A DNA stretch of 64,000 nt from JAIBJN01 sp963775625 (GCA_963775625.1 CAVZJM010000004.1:186001-250000); one strand, 5' to 3'. Shown: positions 31,457 to 40,516, counted from the stretch's first letter. Notes: a model not told the origin generated them from the letters alone. Made by a program: numbers and translations.

Positions 31457-32143
31457 GTGGCGACCATTCGCCGTCCGGGCCGCAAGCTCCTCGCCTTCGA
31501 CCGCCACCTCGGCGTTCGCTTCGTTGCGGGCGCGGACGAGGCAGGTCGCGGCAGTCTGGCCGGCCCGCTCGTGACGGCAGGCGTCCTGCTCGACTACGAG
31601 CGACTGCACGACCACGCCGTCCGCCCGCTGGCTCTCCTCAACGACTCGAAGCAGGTCGATCCTGCGCGGCGCGAGGAGCTCTTCCGCGCGGTCGCCCGCT
31701 GCGCCACGCGGATAGCGGTGCGGGTGATCCCGCCCGGGGCGATCGACCGCGACGGGCTCCACCGCTCCAACCTCCGCGGCCTGCGCGAGGCCCTCGCCGC
31801 GCTCTCGCCCCCGGCCGAGGTCTGCCTCGTCGACGGCTTCCGCCTCGGCCCGCTCGCGCCCGAGCATCGGGCCGTCGTCGACGGGGACACGAAGAGCGCG
31901 GCGATCGCCGCGGCCTCGATCGTGGCGAAGGTGGTGCGCGACCGGGCCATGCGCCGCCTGGACGCCCTCTATCCGAGCTACGACTTCGCGTCGCACGTCG
32001 GCTACATCACACCCGGACACTCGGCGATCGTGCGTCGCCTCGGGCCGAGCTCGATCCACCGTCGGTCGTTCGACGCGCGCTGCTATGCGGAGCTCGAGGA
32101 CGACGCCGTCGAAGCCGAGCTCGTCACGGCGGCTCGGGCCTGA
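31457..32143 (+). CDS. rnhB: Ribonuclease HII
   Basis: Removes RNA from RNA-DNA hybrids and single ribonucleotides in DNA. 228 residues: the DEAGRG metal motif in VAGADEAGRGSLAGPLV (about 24-40), LNDSKQVDP, VDGF and the conserved DGDTKSAAIAAASIVAKVVRD. Metal-binding Asp residues are present. It overlaps the next gene by 59 nt. Confidence 0.94.
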   Translation: MATIRRPGRKLLAFDRHLGVRFVAGADEAGRGSLAGPLVTAGVLLDYERLHDHAVRPLALLNDSKQVDPARREELFRAVARCATRIAVRVIPPGAIDRDGLHRSNLRGLREALAALSPPAEVCLVDGFRLGPLAPEHRAVVDGDTKSAAIAAASIVAKVVRDRAMRRLDALYPSYDFASHVGYITPGHSAIVRRLGPSSIHRRSFDARCYAELEDDAVEAELVTAARA

Positions 32144-32456
32144 GGCCGAGCGGCGGGTCCGCCGCCACTACCGGCTGCGCGGATACCGGATCCTCGCAAC
32201 GAACGCCCGTGCCGCCGGCTACGAGCTCGACATCGTCGCGCGGCGCGGGCGGACGGTCGTCGTCTGCGAGGTGAAGGCGCGAAGCGGGCCGGGGTACGGC
32301 GACCCGCTCGAGGCGGTCGGGCCGGAGAAGGCGCGCCGCGTGCGGCGGGCCGCCGAAGCCTGGCTGGCGCACCGGCCGGAGCTCGCGGGTCTCGACGTGC
32401 GCTTCGAGGCGGTCGCAGTCAGCGGGCGCCGGATCGTGCGCGCGCCGTTCGATTAG
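32085..32456 (+). CDS. YraN-family (UPF0102) nuclease-fold protein
   Basis: 123 residues with the endonuclease-like core of the UPF0102 family: G.EAE, GYRILATNARAAGYELDIVARRG with the acidic E/D, and VVVCEVKARSG with ExK. The family sits between rnhB and comM in many genomes and is presumed to act on DNA; activity is unproven. ATG 32085 lies inside rnhB; the conserved part begins about 18 codons later, where there is no other start. Confidence 0.85.
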   Translation: MRSSRTTPSKPSSSRRLGPEAERRVRRHYRLRGYRILATNARAAGYELDIVARRGRTVVVCEVKARSGPGYGDPLEAVGPEKARRVRRAAEAWLAHRPELAGLDVRFEAVAVSGRRIVRAPFD

Positions 32457-32503
32457 TTCGAAATCGGCACGAGTTCGTGCACCACCTGCGCGAGGCCACG
32501 TCC

Positions 32504-32509
32504 TAGCCT
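32504..32509 (+). promoter_or_regulatory. Putative leaderless -10 box for comM
   Basis: TAGCCT lies 7 nt before the GTG at 32517. Confidence 0.45.
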
Positions 32510-32516
32510 CGAAGGC

Positions 32517-33971
32517 GTGCTCGCGCGCGCCGTCACCCATGCCCTCGTCGGTCTCGAGGCGAGGCCGGTGGAGGTCGAGGCCCACCTCCAACGCGGCGTG
32601 CCCGCGTTCGCCATCGTCGGGCTGCCCGACAAGGCGTGCCAGGAGGCGAAGGAGCGTGTGCGCTCGGGGATCACGAGCGCCGAGCTCGAATGGCCTCTCC
32701 GGCGGCTCACCGTCAACCTCGCGCCCGCCGGGCTGCGCAAGGAGGGCTCGGGCTACGACCTCCCGATCGCCCTGGCGGTGCTCGCGGCGTCGCGGCAGAT
32801 TCCGCCGGCCAGCCTGGCAGAGCACGCCGCGGTCGGCGAGCTCGCGCTGGACGGCCGCCTGCGGCCCGTGCCGGGCGCCATCGTGGCGGCCGAGGCGGCG
32901 AGGCGCGCCGGCCTCGCGCGGCTGCTCTGTCCGCACGAGTCGGCGCCGGAGGCTGCGCTGGCCGGGATCGAGACGGTGCCGCTTCGCCACCTGGCCGAGG
33001 CCGCCGCGTACCTGCAGGGGCGCTTTCGGCCGGAGCCGGCCGCGCCGGCGAAGCCGTCGTCCAACGGGTCCTGGCCCGACCTGGCGGACGTGCGCGGGCA
33101 GGAGCGGGGGAGAAGGGCGCTCGAGCTCGTCGCAGCCGGGCGTCACAACGTGCTGCTCGCCGGCCCGCCCGGGACCGGGAAGACGATGCTGGCGCGGCGG
33201 CTTCCGTCTCTCCTGCCGCCGCTGACGCTCGACGAGGCGCTCGAGGTCACTCGCATCCACTCGGTCGCGGGCGTCCTCCCGGCCGGGCATCCATTCGTCG
33301 ATCGGCCCCCCTTTCGCGCTCCGCACCACACCGCGTCGGCCGCCGCGGTGGTCGGCGGCGGGCCGGGGCCCCGCCCCGGCGAGGTGAGTCTCGCCCACCA
33401 CGGCGTGCTCCTGCTCGACGAGCTGCCCGAGTTCCACCGCCCGGTTCTCGAGGCGCTCCGCCAGCCGCTCGAGGACGGGGTCGTCGCCATCGCCCGGGTT
33501 GCCGGCCAGGCGGTCTTTCCGGCGCGATTCGTGCTCGTCGGCACCATGAACCTGTGCCCGTGTGGGGCTCGTGGCGACCCGGCGGTCGAGTGCAGCTGCT
33601 CGGCGCAGAAGCTCGCCGCCTACGGCATGAAGCTCTCGCGTGCGCTGCTCGACCGCTTCGACCTCGTCGTGTACATGCCTCGCCCGCGAGGACGGGAGCT
33701 CGACGCGGCGCCGCAGGAGCCGTCCTCCGATGTCCGGGCCCGCGTGGAGCCGGCCGCCGAGAGGCTGCGGGGCGAGCACCCCAGGCTCGGGGCGGAAGCG
33801 CGGGGACTCCTCGCCCGGGCGGTGGACACCCTGCCCCTCTCGGCACGCGGGCGGGCTCGCGTCCTGCGTGTCGCGGCGACGGTCGCCACGCTCGCCGGCG
33901 CGGAGACGATCGAGCCGCAGCACCTCGCCGAGGCGCTCTCTTACCGAACACCGCCCGAGCTCTCGCCGTGA
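32517..33971 (+). CDS. comM: ComM/YifB-family Mg-chelatase-like AAA ATPase
   Basis: 484-residue hexameric AAA+ helicase which in competent bacteria extends branch migration during transformation. N-terminal Lon-protease-like fold (about 1-180, with AFAIVGLPDKACQEAKERV), Walker A AGPPGTGKTMLARR (about 218-231), HSVAG motif, Walker B LLLDELPEF, zinc-like CPCGARGDPAVECSC and a C-terminal lid. It overlaps dprA by GTGA, a classic recombination pair. Confidence 0.92.
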   Translation: MLARAVTHALVGLEARPVEVEAHLQRGVPAFAIVGLPDKACQEAKERVRSGITSAELEWPLRRLTVNLAPAGLRKEGSGYDLPIALAVLAASRQIPPASLAEHAAVGELALDGRLRPVPGAIVAAEAARRAGLARLLCPHESAPEAALAGIETVPLRHLAEAAAYLQGRFRPEPAAPAKPSSNGSWPDLADVRGQERGRRALELVAAGRHNVLLAGPPGTGKTMLARRLPSLLPPLTLDEALEVTRIHSVAGVLPAGHPFVDRPPFRAPHHTASAAAVVGGGPGPRPGEVSLAHHGVLLLDELPEFHRPVLEALRQPLEDGVVAIARVAGQAVFPARFVLVGTMNLCPCGARGDPAVECSCSAQKLAAYGMKLSRALLDRFDLVVYMPRPRGRELDAAPQEPSSDVRARVEPAAERLRGEHPRLGAEARGLLARAVDTLPLSARGRARVLRVAATVATLAGAETIEPQHLAEALSYRTPPELSP

Positions 33972-34837
33972 CCTACGAGTCGGTTTCGAGAGGCCGAGCC
34001 GGGTATCCGGCGCTGCTCGCCGAGCTCCACGATCCTCCCGCCCGCCTCTACCTGCGCGGAGGCCCGGCGGAGATTCTCTCGCGGACAGCGGTGGCGATGG
34101 TCGGGGCACGCAGCTGCTCGCGGTACGGAGCCCAGGTGGCGCGCGATCTCGCCCGCGAGCTCGCCGCCGCCGGAGTCGTCGTCGTGAGCGGGCTCGCCCG
34201 CGGCATCGACGGCGAAGCTCACCGCGGGGCGCTCGCGGGCGGCGGCCTGACGGTTGCGGTCCTCGGCTGCGGCATCGACCGCGACTACCCCCGTGCGCAT
34301 GCGGAGCTGGCGCGCCGGATCGCCGGGAGCGGCCTCATGGTCTCGGAGTACCCGCCCGGCGTCGAGCCGGCGCCCTGGCGCTTCCCCGCGAGGAACCGGA
34401 TCGTCGCGGGGCTGGCGAGCGCAACCGTGGTGGTCGAGGCGCGAGAGCGCTCGGGCGCGCTGATCACGGCCGACTTCGCGCTCGAGCTCGGGCGAGAGGT
34501 CTTCGCGGTGCCGGGCGAGATCACGAGCGGGTTGTCGAAGGGAACGAACGACCTCATCCGCCAGGGCGCAACGCCTCTGCTCGGGGCCGACGACGTCTTC
34601 GAAGCGCTCGGCCTCGAACGGGCGCCGCCGGCTGCACCTGCGAGCCTCTCGCCCGAGGCCGGCGCCGTGCTCGCCGTCCTCGCCGACGGAGCGGCTGCCC
34701 TCGACGAGCTCGCACGGGCGACGGGTCTGGGCAGCCCGGAGGTCGCGGTCGCGCTGACGGAGCTCGAGCTCGCCGGCCTCGTCGCCGGAGGCGATGGTCT
34801 CTACCGCGTCAGTCCGGGAAGGAATCCGGCCGGCTGA
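33968..34837 (+). CDS. dprA: DNA processing protein DprA
   Basis: Loads RecA on incoming single-stranded DNA. 289 residues: Rossmann core with VGARSCSRYGAQVARDLA, VVSGLARGIDGEAHRGAL, LGCGIDRDYPRAH, PARNRIVAGLA, VVEARERSGALITADFALE and a C-terminal winged-helix domain (about 220-285). The GTG at 33968 overlaps the comM stop. Its end overlaps, on the opposite strand, the end of the PLP-enzyme gene by 29 nt. Confidence 0.93.
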   Translation: MTYESVSRGRAGYPALLAELHDPPARLYLRGGPAEILSRTAVAMVGARSCSRYGAQVARDLARELAAAGVVVVSGLARGIDGEAHRGALAGGGLTVAVLGCGIDRDYPRAHAELARRIAGSGLMVSEYPPGVEPAPWRFPARNRIVAGLASATVVVEARERSGALITADFALELGREVFAVPGEITSGLSKGTNDLIRQGATPLLGADDVFEALGLERAPPAAPASLSPEAGAVLAVLADGAAALDELARATGLGSPEVAVALTELELAGLVAGGDGLYRVSPGRNPAG

Positions 34838-35723
34838 CCGCTCGCGCGTGCAGCTCGTCGTCGATGTTGCGGCCGGTGACGATGAGCACGACGGAGCCGT
34901 CCACGTCGTCGAGCTGCGAGACGGCGGCGAGCGCTGCGCCGGCGGCGCCCTCGACCCGGAGGCCCGCCGCGGCAAAGGCGCCGACGGCCTGCGCGAGCTC
35001 GTGCTCGGAGACGAGGAGCATCCGGCTGGCCACCTCGCCGAGCACGTCGACCGCGAGCGGAATCGCCACCCGGACGGCCAGCCCGTCCGCGAACGTGGCC
35101 GACCGCTCGCTCGTGACCACGGCACCGGCTCGCCAGGACTCGACCATGACCGGGGCCTCCTTCGCCGCCACACCGATCCGAAGCGTCTGCGGTGACCGGG
35201 CGGCGAGGCGGATGCCGATGCCGCCGAGCAGCGCGCCGTTCCCGACGGGGACGACGACCGCCGCCGGCGCGTCGTCCAGCTGGTCGAGGAGCTCGTCGGC
35301 GATCGCGCCGTAGCCCTCGTACTGGGCGGGCTCCGCGCCGTCCTCGAAGAAGGGGAGCCCGGCGCCCTCGGCGTGGCCGCGCGCCTCCTCCTTCGCCTCG
35401 TCGAGGTCGGCGCCGACGAGGCGCATCTCCGCCCCGAGCCCCTCGACCAGCGCGACCTTCGCCCGCGTCGCGCCCTCGGGCGCGTAGACGATCGCCCGGA
35501 GGCCGAGGCGCTCGGCCGCCCAGGCGGTCGCCGCGCCGTGGTTCCCGGTCGAGGCCGTCACGACCGTGTCGGCGCCTGCTTCCCGGTAGGCGGTGAGAAC
35601 CGGGAGAGCGCCGCGCCACTTGAAGGCGCCCAGCTCGTGCACGTCCTCCCGCTTGAGGAAGAGCGGCCGGCCGCCGGCCAGCGAGGGCGGCGCCGCTTCG
35701 AGCGGTGTCGGCGTTGTGGTCAT
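34809..35723 (-). CDS. PLP-dependent threonine/serine dehydratase-like enzyme
   Basis: 304 residues of the tryptophan-synthase-beta fold (fold II). The PLP Lys is in LGAFKWRGAL (about 33-42), the Asn loop is TASTGNHGAATAW and the phosphate loop is PVGNGALLGGIG. Family members dehydrate threonine, serine or 3-hydroxyaspartate; the exact substrate is open. Last gene of a five-gene minus-strand operon; the ATG overlaps the amidohydrolase stop (ATGA). Converges on and overlaps dprA. Confidence 0.85.
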   Translation of the reverse strand: MTTTPTPLEAAPPSLAGGRPLFLKREDVHELGAFKWRGALPVLTAYREAGADTVVTASTGNHGAATAWAAERLGLRAIVYAPEGATRAKVALVEGLGAEMRLVGADLDEAKEEARGHAEGAGLPFFEDGAEPAQYEGYGAIADELLDQLDDAPAAVVVPVGNGALLGGIGIRLAARSPQTLRIGVAAKEAPVMVESWRAGAVVTSERSATFADGLAVRVAIPLAVDVLGEVASRMLLVSEHELAQAVGAFAAAGLRVEGAAGAALAAVSQLDDVDGSVVLIVTGRNIDDELHARAVSRPDSFPD

Positions 35724-36565
35724 GGGAAGAGCCGGCCGGGGTTCTCGGAACGCGCGGCGGCGAGAAAAGCATCGCCCATCTCCTCCAAAGCCCGCAAGGC
35801 GGGCGCCGCGTCGATCACCGGCACGTCGCTGCCGAAGACCAGCTGCTCCGGCCCCAGCGTCTCCAGGCAGAGCTGGAGAGCGGACGGGCTGAAGGAGGCA
35901 GTGTCGAGGTGAATCCTCGGGTGGCGGGCCGCCGCTGGGTCGGAGCCGCGCGAGCGCAAGCGCTCGAGCTGGATCGGCGCCCCGCCGGCGAGCAGAGCGA
36001 AGACGACGTGCACGTCCGGGTGACGCTCGACACCGTGCGCGAGCCAGGCGAAGTAGGCGGCCTGCATCTGGGCCGGGTAGTCGACGACCGGCGCCCACCA
36101 CGCCGGCGCTCCCGCGGGAGGCGGTGCCGGCGGGCCCGGATGCACGAAGAGCACCTGGCTTGCCCGGGCGAGCTCGTCGGGAAGGCTGCCAAGCCCGGTC
36201 ACGACCGCCTGCGCCGAGACACAGGCGCCGGCGAAACCGTCGAGGCAGGCCCCGGCGGCGAGCGCGCGCAAGCGGCCTCCGGCGGCCGAGACGACGTCGC
36301 GGATCCCCACGTGGTAGGCGTCGCGGAGCTCGGGGTGCGCCTCGGTCTCCATGGTGGGCGCGAGCGAGACGACGGCGATGTCGGTTTCGTGGCGGTCGAG
36401 CAGCGCGAGGCGGCGCCCGAGATCGTGATCGCTCTCGTCGAACGGGAAGGAGCCCTCCTCGAGCTCGAGCATCCCGCCGACGAGCCGAGGTGTCTCGACG
36501 CGGGCTCGGAGGGCCTCGATCAGCGGCGCGGGGAGGAGGTGCTGGTGAACGTCGAAGCTCGGCAC
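35720..36565 (-). CDS. Amidohydrolase-2 family (TIM-barrel) hydrolase
   Basis: 281 residues with the metal motif FDVHQHLLP near the N-terminus, a mid-barrel LFVHPGPP and the C-terminal FGSDVPVIDA with the metal Asp. These proteins hydrolyse or decarboxylate cyclic and aromatic acids. Only 2 nt separate it from the enolase-superfamily gene upstream, so one transcript and one pathway are likely. Substrate unknown. Confidence 0.83.
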   Translation of the reverse strand: MPSFDVHQHLLPAPLIEALRARVETPRLVGGMLELEEGSFPFDESDHDLGRRLALLDRHETDIAVVSLAPTMETEAHPELRDAYHVGIRDVVSAAGGRLRALAAGACLDGFAGACVSAQAVVTGLGSLPDELARASQVLFVHPGPPAPPPAGAPAWWAPVVDYPAQMQAAYFAWLAHGVERHPDVHVVFALLAGGAPIQLERLRSRGSDPAAARHPRIHLDTASFSPSALQLCLETLGPEQLVFGSDVPVIDAAPALRALEEMGDAFLAAARSENPGRLFP

Positions 36566-36567
36566 GG

Positions 36568-37677
36568 TCAGGACACCGCGTAGCGCTCGACAGCGTCCTG
36601 GTCGAGGTCGAAGCCGAGCCCGGGTCGGTCGGGGACCGCGAGCCGGCCGTTGGCGTCCGGAAGCAAGGGCTCCGCCAGCATGAAGTCCCGTCGCTCGGGC
36701 GTCCAGCCGGGCGGGTCGAACGGGAGCTCGAGGAATGGGCCGCCCCCGACGCCCGCGGTCAGGTGGAGGTTTGCCAGCAAGCCGATTCCGTTCGTCCAGG
36801 TGTGCGGGGTGAACCAGAGGCCGCCCGCCTGGACGCGCTCGGCCACTTCCCGCCCGCGGAGGAGCCCCACCGCGAGCACGGCGTCCGGCTGGTAGACGTC
36901 GAGCGCCTCGGCCTGGAGACAGGCGTCGAGCTCCGCCGGCGTCCGGGCCATCTCCCCGCCCGCGATGCGAAGCCCGCTCCGGGCGCGGAGGCGAGCCAGG
37001 CCCGCGACGTCGCCGCCGGAGAGCGGCTCTTCGAGCCAGAAGGCCGCCAGCTCGCGCAGCGTGTCGGCCACGCGCTCGACGACCGGGAAGGCGAGCAGCG
37101 GCGACAGGTCGCCGGGCATGCGCCAGCCCTGGTTGAGATCGACCATGATCTCCATGCTCGACCCGACCGCCGCGCGAACCGCTTCGACCGCGGCCAGGCC
37201 CTCGTCGAGCCGGTTCCTGTCGATCCGCAGCTTCAGCGCGCCGAACCCCTGCTCGCGCAGCGCGAGCGCCGACTCCGCGCGCTCGGCCGCGGGCCGCCGG
37301 TCGCCCGTCGAGGCGTACGCGGGAAGCCCGTCCAGAGCCCCTCCGAGGAGCCTGGCGGTCGGCACTCCCTCGACCTTTCCGGCGAGGTCCCAGAGGGCCG
37401 CCTCGAGGGGCCAGTACCGACCGGCGTGGAACGAGATCGTCTCGAGCACGTCTACGTGCCGCTCGACGTCGAGCGGGTCCTGCCCGACGAAGAGCTCGGT
37501 GAACCTCTCGAAGCCGTCCATCGTGTCGCCGGAGCCGATCCCCGAGATCCCCTCGTCGGTGTCCACGAAGACGAGCGTCGCCTCGACGGCGTGGCGGGGC
37601 TCGGGATCCCAGGCGGCCGAGAACGGAGGATCGAGGGGATAGCGGAGGCGGCGAAGCCGGATCCCCGTGATCTTCAC
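36568..37677 (-). CDS. Enolase-superfamily dehydratase/cycloisomerase (mandelate racemase / MLE type)
   Basis: 369 residues: the N-terminal capping domain (about 1-115) and TIM barrel with KLRID (catalytic Lys at the end of strand 2), metal ligands in IMVDLNQGW, FWLEEPL and IAGGEMA, and a late HTWTNGIG carrying the His. This set fits acid-sugar dehydratases or cycloisomerases. Three bases separate it from fae. Substrate cannot be read. Confidence 0.87.
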   Translation of the reverse strand: MKITGIRLRRLRYPLDPPFSAAWDPEPRHAVEATLVFVDTDEGISGIGSGDTMDGFERFTELFVGQDPLDVERHVDVLETISFHAGRYWPLEAALWDLAGKVEGVPTARLLGGALDGLPAYASTGDRRPAAERAESALALREQGFGALKLRIDRNRLDEGLAAVEAVRAAVGSSMEIMVDLNQGWRMPGDLSPLLAFPVVERVADTLRELAAFWLEEPLSGGDVAGLARLRARSGLRIAGGEMARTPAELDACLQAEALDVYQPDAVLAVGLLRGREVAERVQAGGLWFTPHTWTNGIGLLANLHLTAGVGGGPFLELPFDPPGWTPERRDFMLAEPLLPDANGRLAVPDRPGLGFDLDQDAVERYAVS

Positions 37678-37680
37678 CGC

Positions 37681-38190
37681 CTACCGCCGGAAGAACGGGT
37701 TCTCGGGCTCGCCCCGGAGGGCCAGGAGCTCGTCGACGGCGGGCCCGCCCTCCACCGAGGCAGCGAGCGCCGCCCGCGTCGCCTCGGCGTTCGCCGCGTA
37801 CACCGCCTCCTCGTCCGAGGCCGCCCAGTCCACCCAGACCGCCGCGATCAGCAGCAGGTCGTCCACCTGCGCCGCGGGCACGGTCGCGTCGGCGACGGCG
37901 TCGAGGACGCCGCGGGCGACCCCGGCCTGCGCCGCGCCCCAGGTCAGCGCCGCATGGCGATCGCCGCGCACGTCGGCCTTGTTGACGAAGAGCGTCAGCG
38001 GCTTGACGGGGTAGTTCGGGCGCAGGACGACCACGAACGGGACGTGACCCTGTCGCGGCGTCGCCAGAGCCGTCGCCCAGGCCGTCTCGACGGGCCCGCC
38101 CTTTCTGCCGAGCACGGTGTTCAGGTGGGCGGCGTCCGGCCCGCTCCCGGCGAACGCCTCGCCGATCAAGGTCGACGCCGCGAAGCTCAG
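37681..38190 (-). CDS. fae: Formaldehyde-activating enzyme (Fae) homologue
   Basis: Fae condenses formaldehyde with tetrahydromethanopterin. Matches along the family: IGEAFAGSGPDAAHLN with the catalytic His, GRKGGPVETAWATALATPRQ, VLRPNYPVKPLTLFVNK, GAAQAGVARGVLDAVA and DDLLLIAAVWVDW. The residue after HL is Asn where characterised enzymes have Asp (HIDL). Two starts are possible: CTG 38190, in a CTGA overlap with the dehydrogenase stop, or TTG 38169, which gives MIGEAF like known Fae proteins. About 162-169 residues. Its co-factor is rare in actinobacteria, so the true pterin is open. Confidence 0.82.
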   Translation of the reverse strand: MSFAASTLIGEAFAGSGPDAAHLNTVLGRKGGPVETAWATALATPRQGHVPFVVVLRPNYPVKPLTLFVNKADVRGDRHAALTWGAAQAGVARGVLDAVADATVPAAQVDDLLLIAAVWVDWAASDEEAVYAANAEATRAALAASVEGGPAVDELLALRGEPENPFFRR

Positions 38191-39284
38191 AAGCGGATCA
38201 CTCCCCGTGCGACCTCGCCGGCGTTCATGGCCGCGAAGCCCTCGTTGATCTCCTCCAGCGCGAACGTCCGCGTGATGAGCGCGTCGAGGTCGAGCCGACC
38301 GTCCATGTAGAGGTCGAGCACGAGCGGCATGTCCTGGTGGGGGCGGCATGACCCGTAGAAGCTGCCCGTGACGATCTTCTCCTCGCGCGGCAGCGCGGGA
38401 GCGGGGAGGTCCGCGGTCGCGCCTACCGGCGGGATGCCGACGGCGACGACGACGCCCCCGCGGCGCACGGCGTCGTAGGCCTGCGCCACGACGCCCGGCG
38501 CGCCGGCCGTGTCGAAGGCATAGTCCGCGCCGCGCCCGTCCGTCAGGTCGCGCAGGAGCCCGGCGACGTCGTCGGCGCGCGGATCGGCGGCGTGGGTGGC
38601 GCCCAGGGCGAGAGCGGTCTCGCGCTTGAAGCCCACGGGATCGGCGGCCACGATTGCCCGCGCGCCCGCCAGCTTGCAGCCGAGGACGGCGGAGAGCCCG
38701 ACCCCTCCCGCCCCGTACACGACTGCGACGCTCCCGGGCTCGACCCGGGCGCGCAGAACGGCGGCGCCGAAGCCCGTCATGACGGCGCAGCCGACGAGCG
38801 CCGCCACCTCGAGCGGCGCGTCCTCTCGGATCCGGACGCAGCAGCTCTCGGGCACGACGCAGCGCTCCGCGAACGTCGAGAGGAAGGAGTAGTGGTAGAG
38901 CGGGGTGCCGTTCTGGGAGAGCGCGAGCGAGCCCCCGGGGAGCGTCCCCTCGAACATGTCCGCCATCGCTGCGTCGCAGAGGACGCCTCGGCCCTGGACG
39001 CAGTAGAAGCACGTTCCGCACGACGGCAGCCAGGAGAGGACGACGTGGTCGCCGACGGCCACCCCGGTGACTCCCTCGCCGAGCGCCTCGACGATGCCCG
39101 CGCCCTCGTGGCCGAGGACGGCGGGCAGCGGATTCGGCGTCGCGCCCGTGATCACGTTCCAATCGCTGTGGCAGATGCCGCTCGCGGAGAGGCGCACAGC
39201 CACCTCGCCGGCTCGCGGCTCGGCGAGCTCGACCTCCTCGACGCTCAGCGGCCCGTCGACTTCGCGGAGTACGGCAGCGCGCAC
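38187..39284 (-). CDS. Zinc-dependent alcohol dehydrogenase, copy A
   Basis: 365-residue medium-chain dehydrogenase. Catalytic zinc ligands in GICHSDW and GHEGAGIVE, structural zinc cysteines in SCGTCFYCVQGRGVLC, NAD-binding GAGGVGLSAVLG and an acidic D after strand 2 (AADP). It heads the operon with fae, so formaldehyde or a formaldehyde-yielding alcohol is a reasonable substrate guess. GTG start with a TAGAAT box 6 nt upstream. Divergent from a paralogue. Confidence 0.9.
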   Translation of the reverse strand: MRAAVLREVDGPLSVEEVELAEPRAGEVAVRLSASGICHSDWNVITGATPNPLPAVLGHEGAGIVEALGEGVTGVAVGDHVVLSWLPSCGTCFYCVQGRGVLCDAAMADMFEGTLPGGSLALSQNGTPLYHYSFLSTFAERCVVPESCCVRIREDAPLEVAALVGCAVMTGFGAAVLRARVEPGSVAVVYGAGGVGLSAVLGCKLAGARAIVAADPVGFKRETALALGATHAADPRADDVAGLLRDLTDGRGADYAFDTAGAPGVVAQAYDAVRRGGVVVAVGIPPVGATADLPAPALPREEKIVTGSFYGSCRPHQDMPLVLDLYMDGRLDLDALITRTFALEEINEGFAAMNAGEVARGVIRF

Positions 39285-39290
39285 GGCGCG

Positions 39291-39296
39291 ATTCTA
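39291..39296 (-). promoter_or_regulatory. Putative leaderless -10 box for alcohol dehydrogenase A
   Basis: TAGAAT on the minus strand lies 6 nt before the GTG at 39284 and would drive the whole five-gene operon. Confidence 0.55.
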
Positions 39297-39310
39297 CGGC
39301 GGCGGAGCGG

Positions 39311-39316
39311 TACGCT
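39311..39316 (+). promoter_or_regulatory. Putative leaderless -10 box for alcohol dehydrogenase B
   Basis: TACGCT lies 7 nt before the GTG at 39324, which favours that start over the ATG at 39330. Confidence 0.5.
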
Positions 39317-39323
39317 CGCTTCC

Positions 39324-40424
39324 GTGCGGATGCAGGCCGCAGTGCTCCGGGAGGTGGGTCGGCCGGTCGAGATCCTCGACGTCGAGCTGGCGCCGCCGCA
39401 GGAGGGCGAGGTGCTCGTCCGGATCGCCGCCTGCGGCGTCTGCGCGAGCGACCTCCACGTCGTCGACGGGGACCTCCCCGAGCCGCTGCCGCTGGTCCTC
39501 GGCCACGAGGCCTCCGGGGTGGTCGTGGAGACGGGGCCGGAGGTTACGAGGGTCCGGCCGGGCGACCACGTCGTGGTCGCGCTCGTCCCCTCCTGCGGCG
39601 AGTGCGAGCCCTGCCGGCGCGGCCGTCCCAACTTCTGCGAGCTCGGCGGGCGGATGGCCGCCACCGGAACGCTCGCGGACGGGACGTCTCGCCTCTCCGT
39701 GGGCGGGGAGACGCTGCACCACTTCAATTCCGTGTCCTCGTTCGCGGAGCACGCAGTCGTCCCCGAGTCCGTTGCGGTGCCCATCAGGCAGGATGTTGCG
39801 CTGGACGTCGCGGCGCTGGTGGGCTGCGCGGCGCTGACCGGGTGGGGGGCGGTGACGAGAACTGCCGCAATCGAGCCGGGGTCGAGCGTTGCGGTCTGGG
39901 GCTGCGGCGGCGTCGGCCTCGCCACGATCCAGGCCGCGCGTCTCGCAGGCGCCGAGACCATCGTCGCCGTCGATACACGGGCCGCCAAGCTCGAGCTGGC
40001 GGTGCGGCTGGGAGCCACCGAGACCGTCGAAGCACGTCCGAGCGCCGATACTGCCCGGCGCGTACGCCACGCGACCGGCGGCGGGGCGGACTACGCGTTC
40101 GAGGCCATTGGCCGGGCCGAGACCATCCGGGAGGCGTGGGACGCGCTCCGCCCCGGAGGCACCGGCGTCGTGGTCGGGCTGCCGCCGAAGGGCTCGTCGC
40201 TCACGATCGACACCTGGGGCTTCATCAACGAGAAGACGCTCAAGGGGTGCTTCCTCGGCTCCGCGAAGATCGACGAGGACGTGCCGCGGATCGTCGACCT
40301 CTACGCCGCCGGCGAACTCCGGCTCGACGAGCTCGTCACCGACCGGATCCCGCTCGCCGACCTGCCTGCGGCGTTCGAGCGCCTCCGGGCCGGAGACGCC
40401 GTTCGCCAGCTCGTGGTCTTCTGA
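39324..40424 (+). CDS. Zinc-dependent alcohol dehydrogenase, copy B
   Basis: 366 residues, paralogous to copy A across the divergent promoter (both begin with AAVLREV). Zinc ligands in GVCASDLH and GHEASGVVV, structural cysteines in SCGECEPCRRGRPNFC, NAD site GCGGVGLATIQ and VAVDT. Start GTG 39324 or ATG 39330. The gene is monocistronic; about 92 nt after its stop comes repeat copy 3. The pair may be differently regulated isozymes. Confidence 0.88.
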   Translation: MRMQAAVLREVGRPVEILDVELAPPQEGEVLVRIAACGVCASDLHVVDGDLPEPLPLVLGHEASGVVVETGPEVTRVRPGDHVVVALVPSCGECEPCRRGRPNFCELGGRMAATGTLADGTSRLSVGGETLHHFNSVSSFAEHAVVPESVAVPIRQDVALDVAALVGCAALTGWGAVTRTAAIEPGSSVAVWGCGGVGLATIQAARLAGAETIVAVDTRAAKLELAVRLGATETVEARPSADTARRVRHATGGGADYAFEAIGRAETIREAWDALRPGGTGVVVGLPPKGSSLTIDTWGFINEKTLKGCFLGSAKIDEDVPRIVDLYAAGELRLDELVTDRIPLADLPAAFERLRAGDAVRQLVVF

Positions 40425-40516
40425 GCCGTTCGACACACTCTCGACGCACTTCTGCGCCCCACCGGTGCGGATCTTGGCGTTACGCTTGAAAGCGGGTGGT
40501 GGGAGAGGGGTGCCCC

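Noticed and set aside
40425..40516. Small gene or RNA between alcohol dehydrogenase B and repeat copy 3
   Set aside because: Only a GGGGTGCCCC palindrome is visible; no start/stop pair with a ribosome site and no tRNA-like fold.
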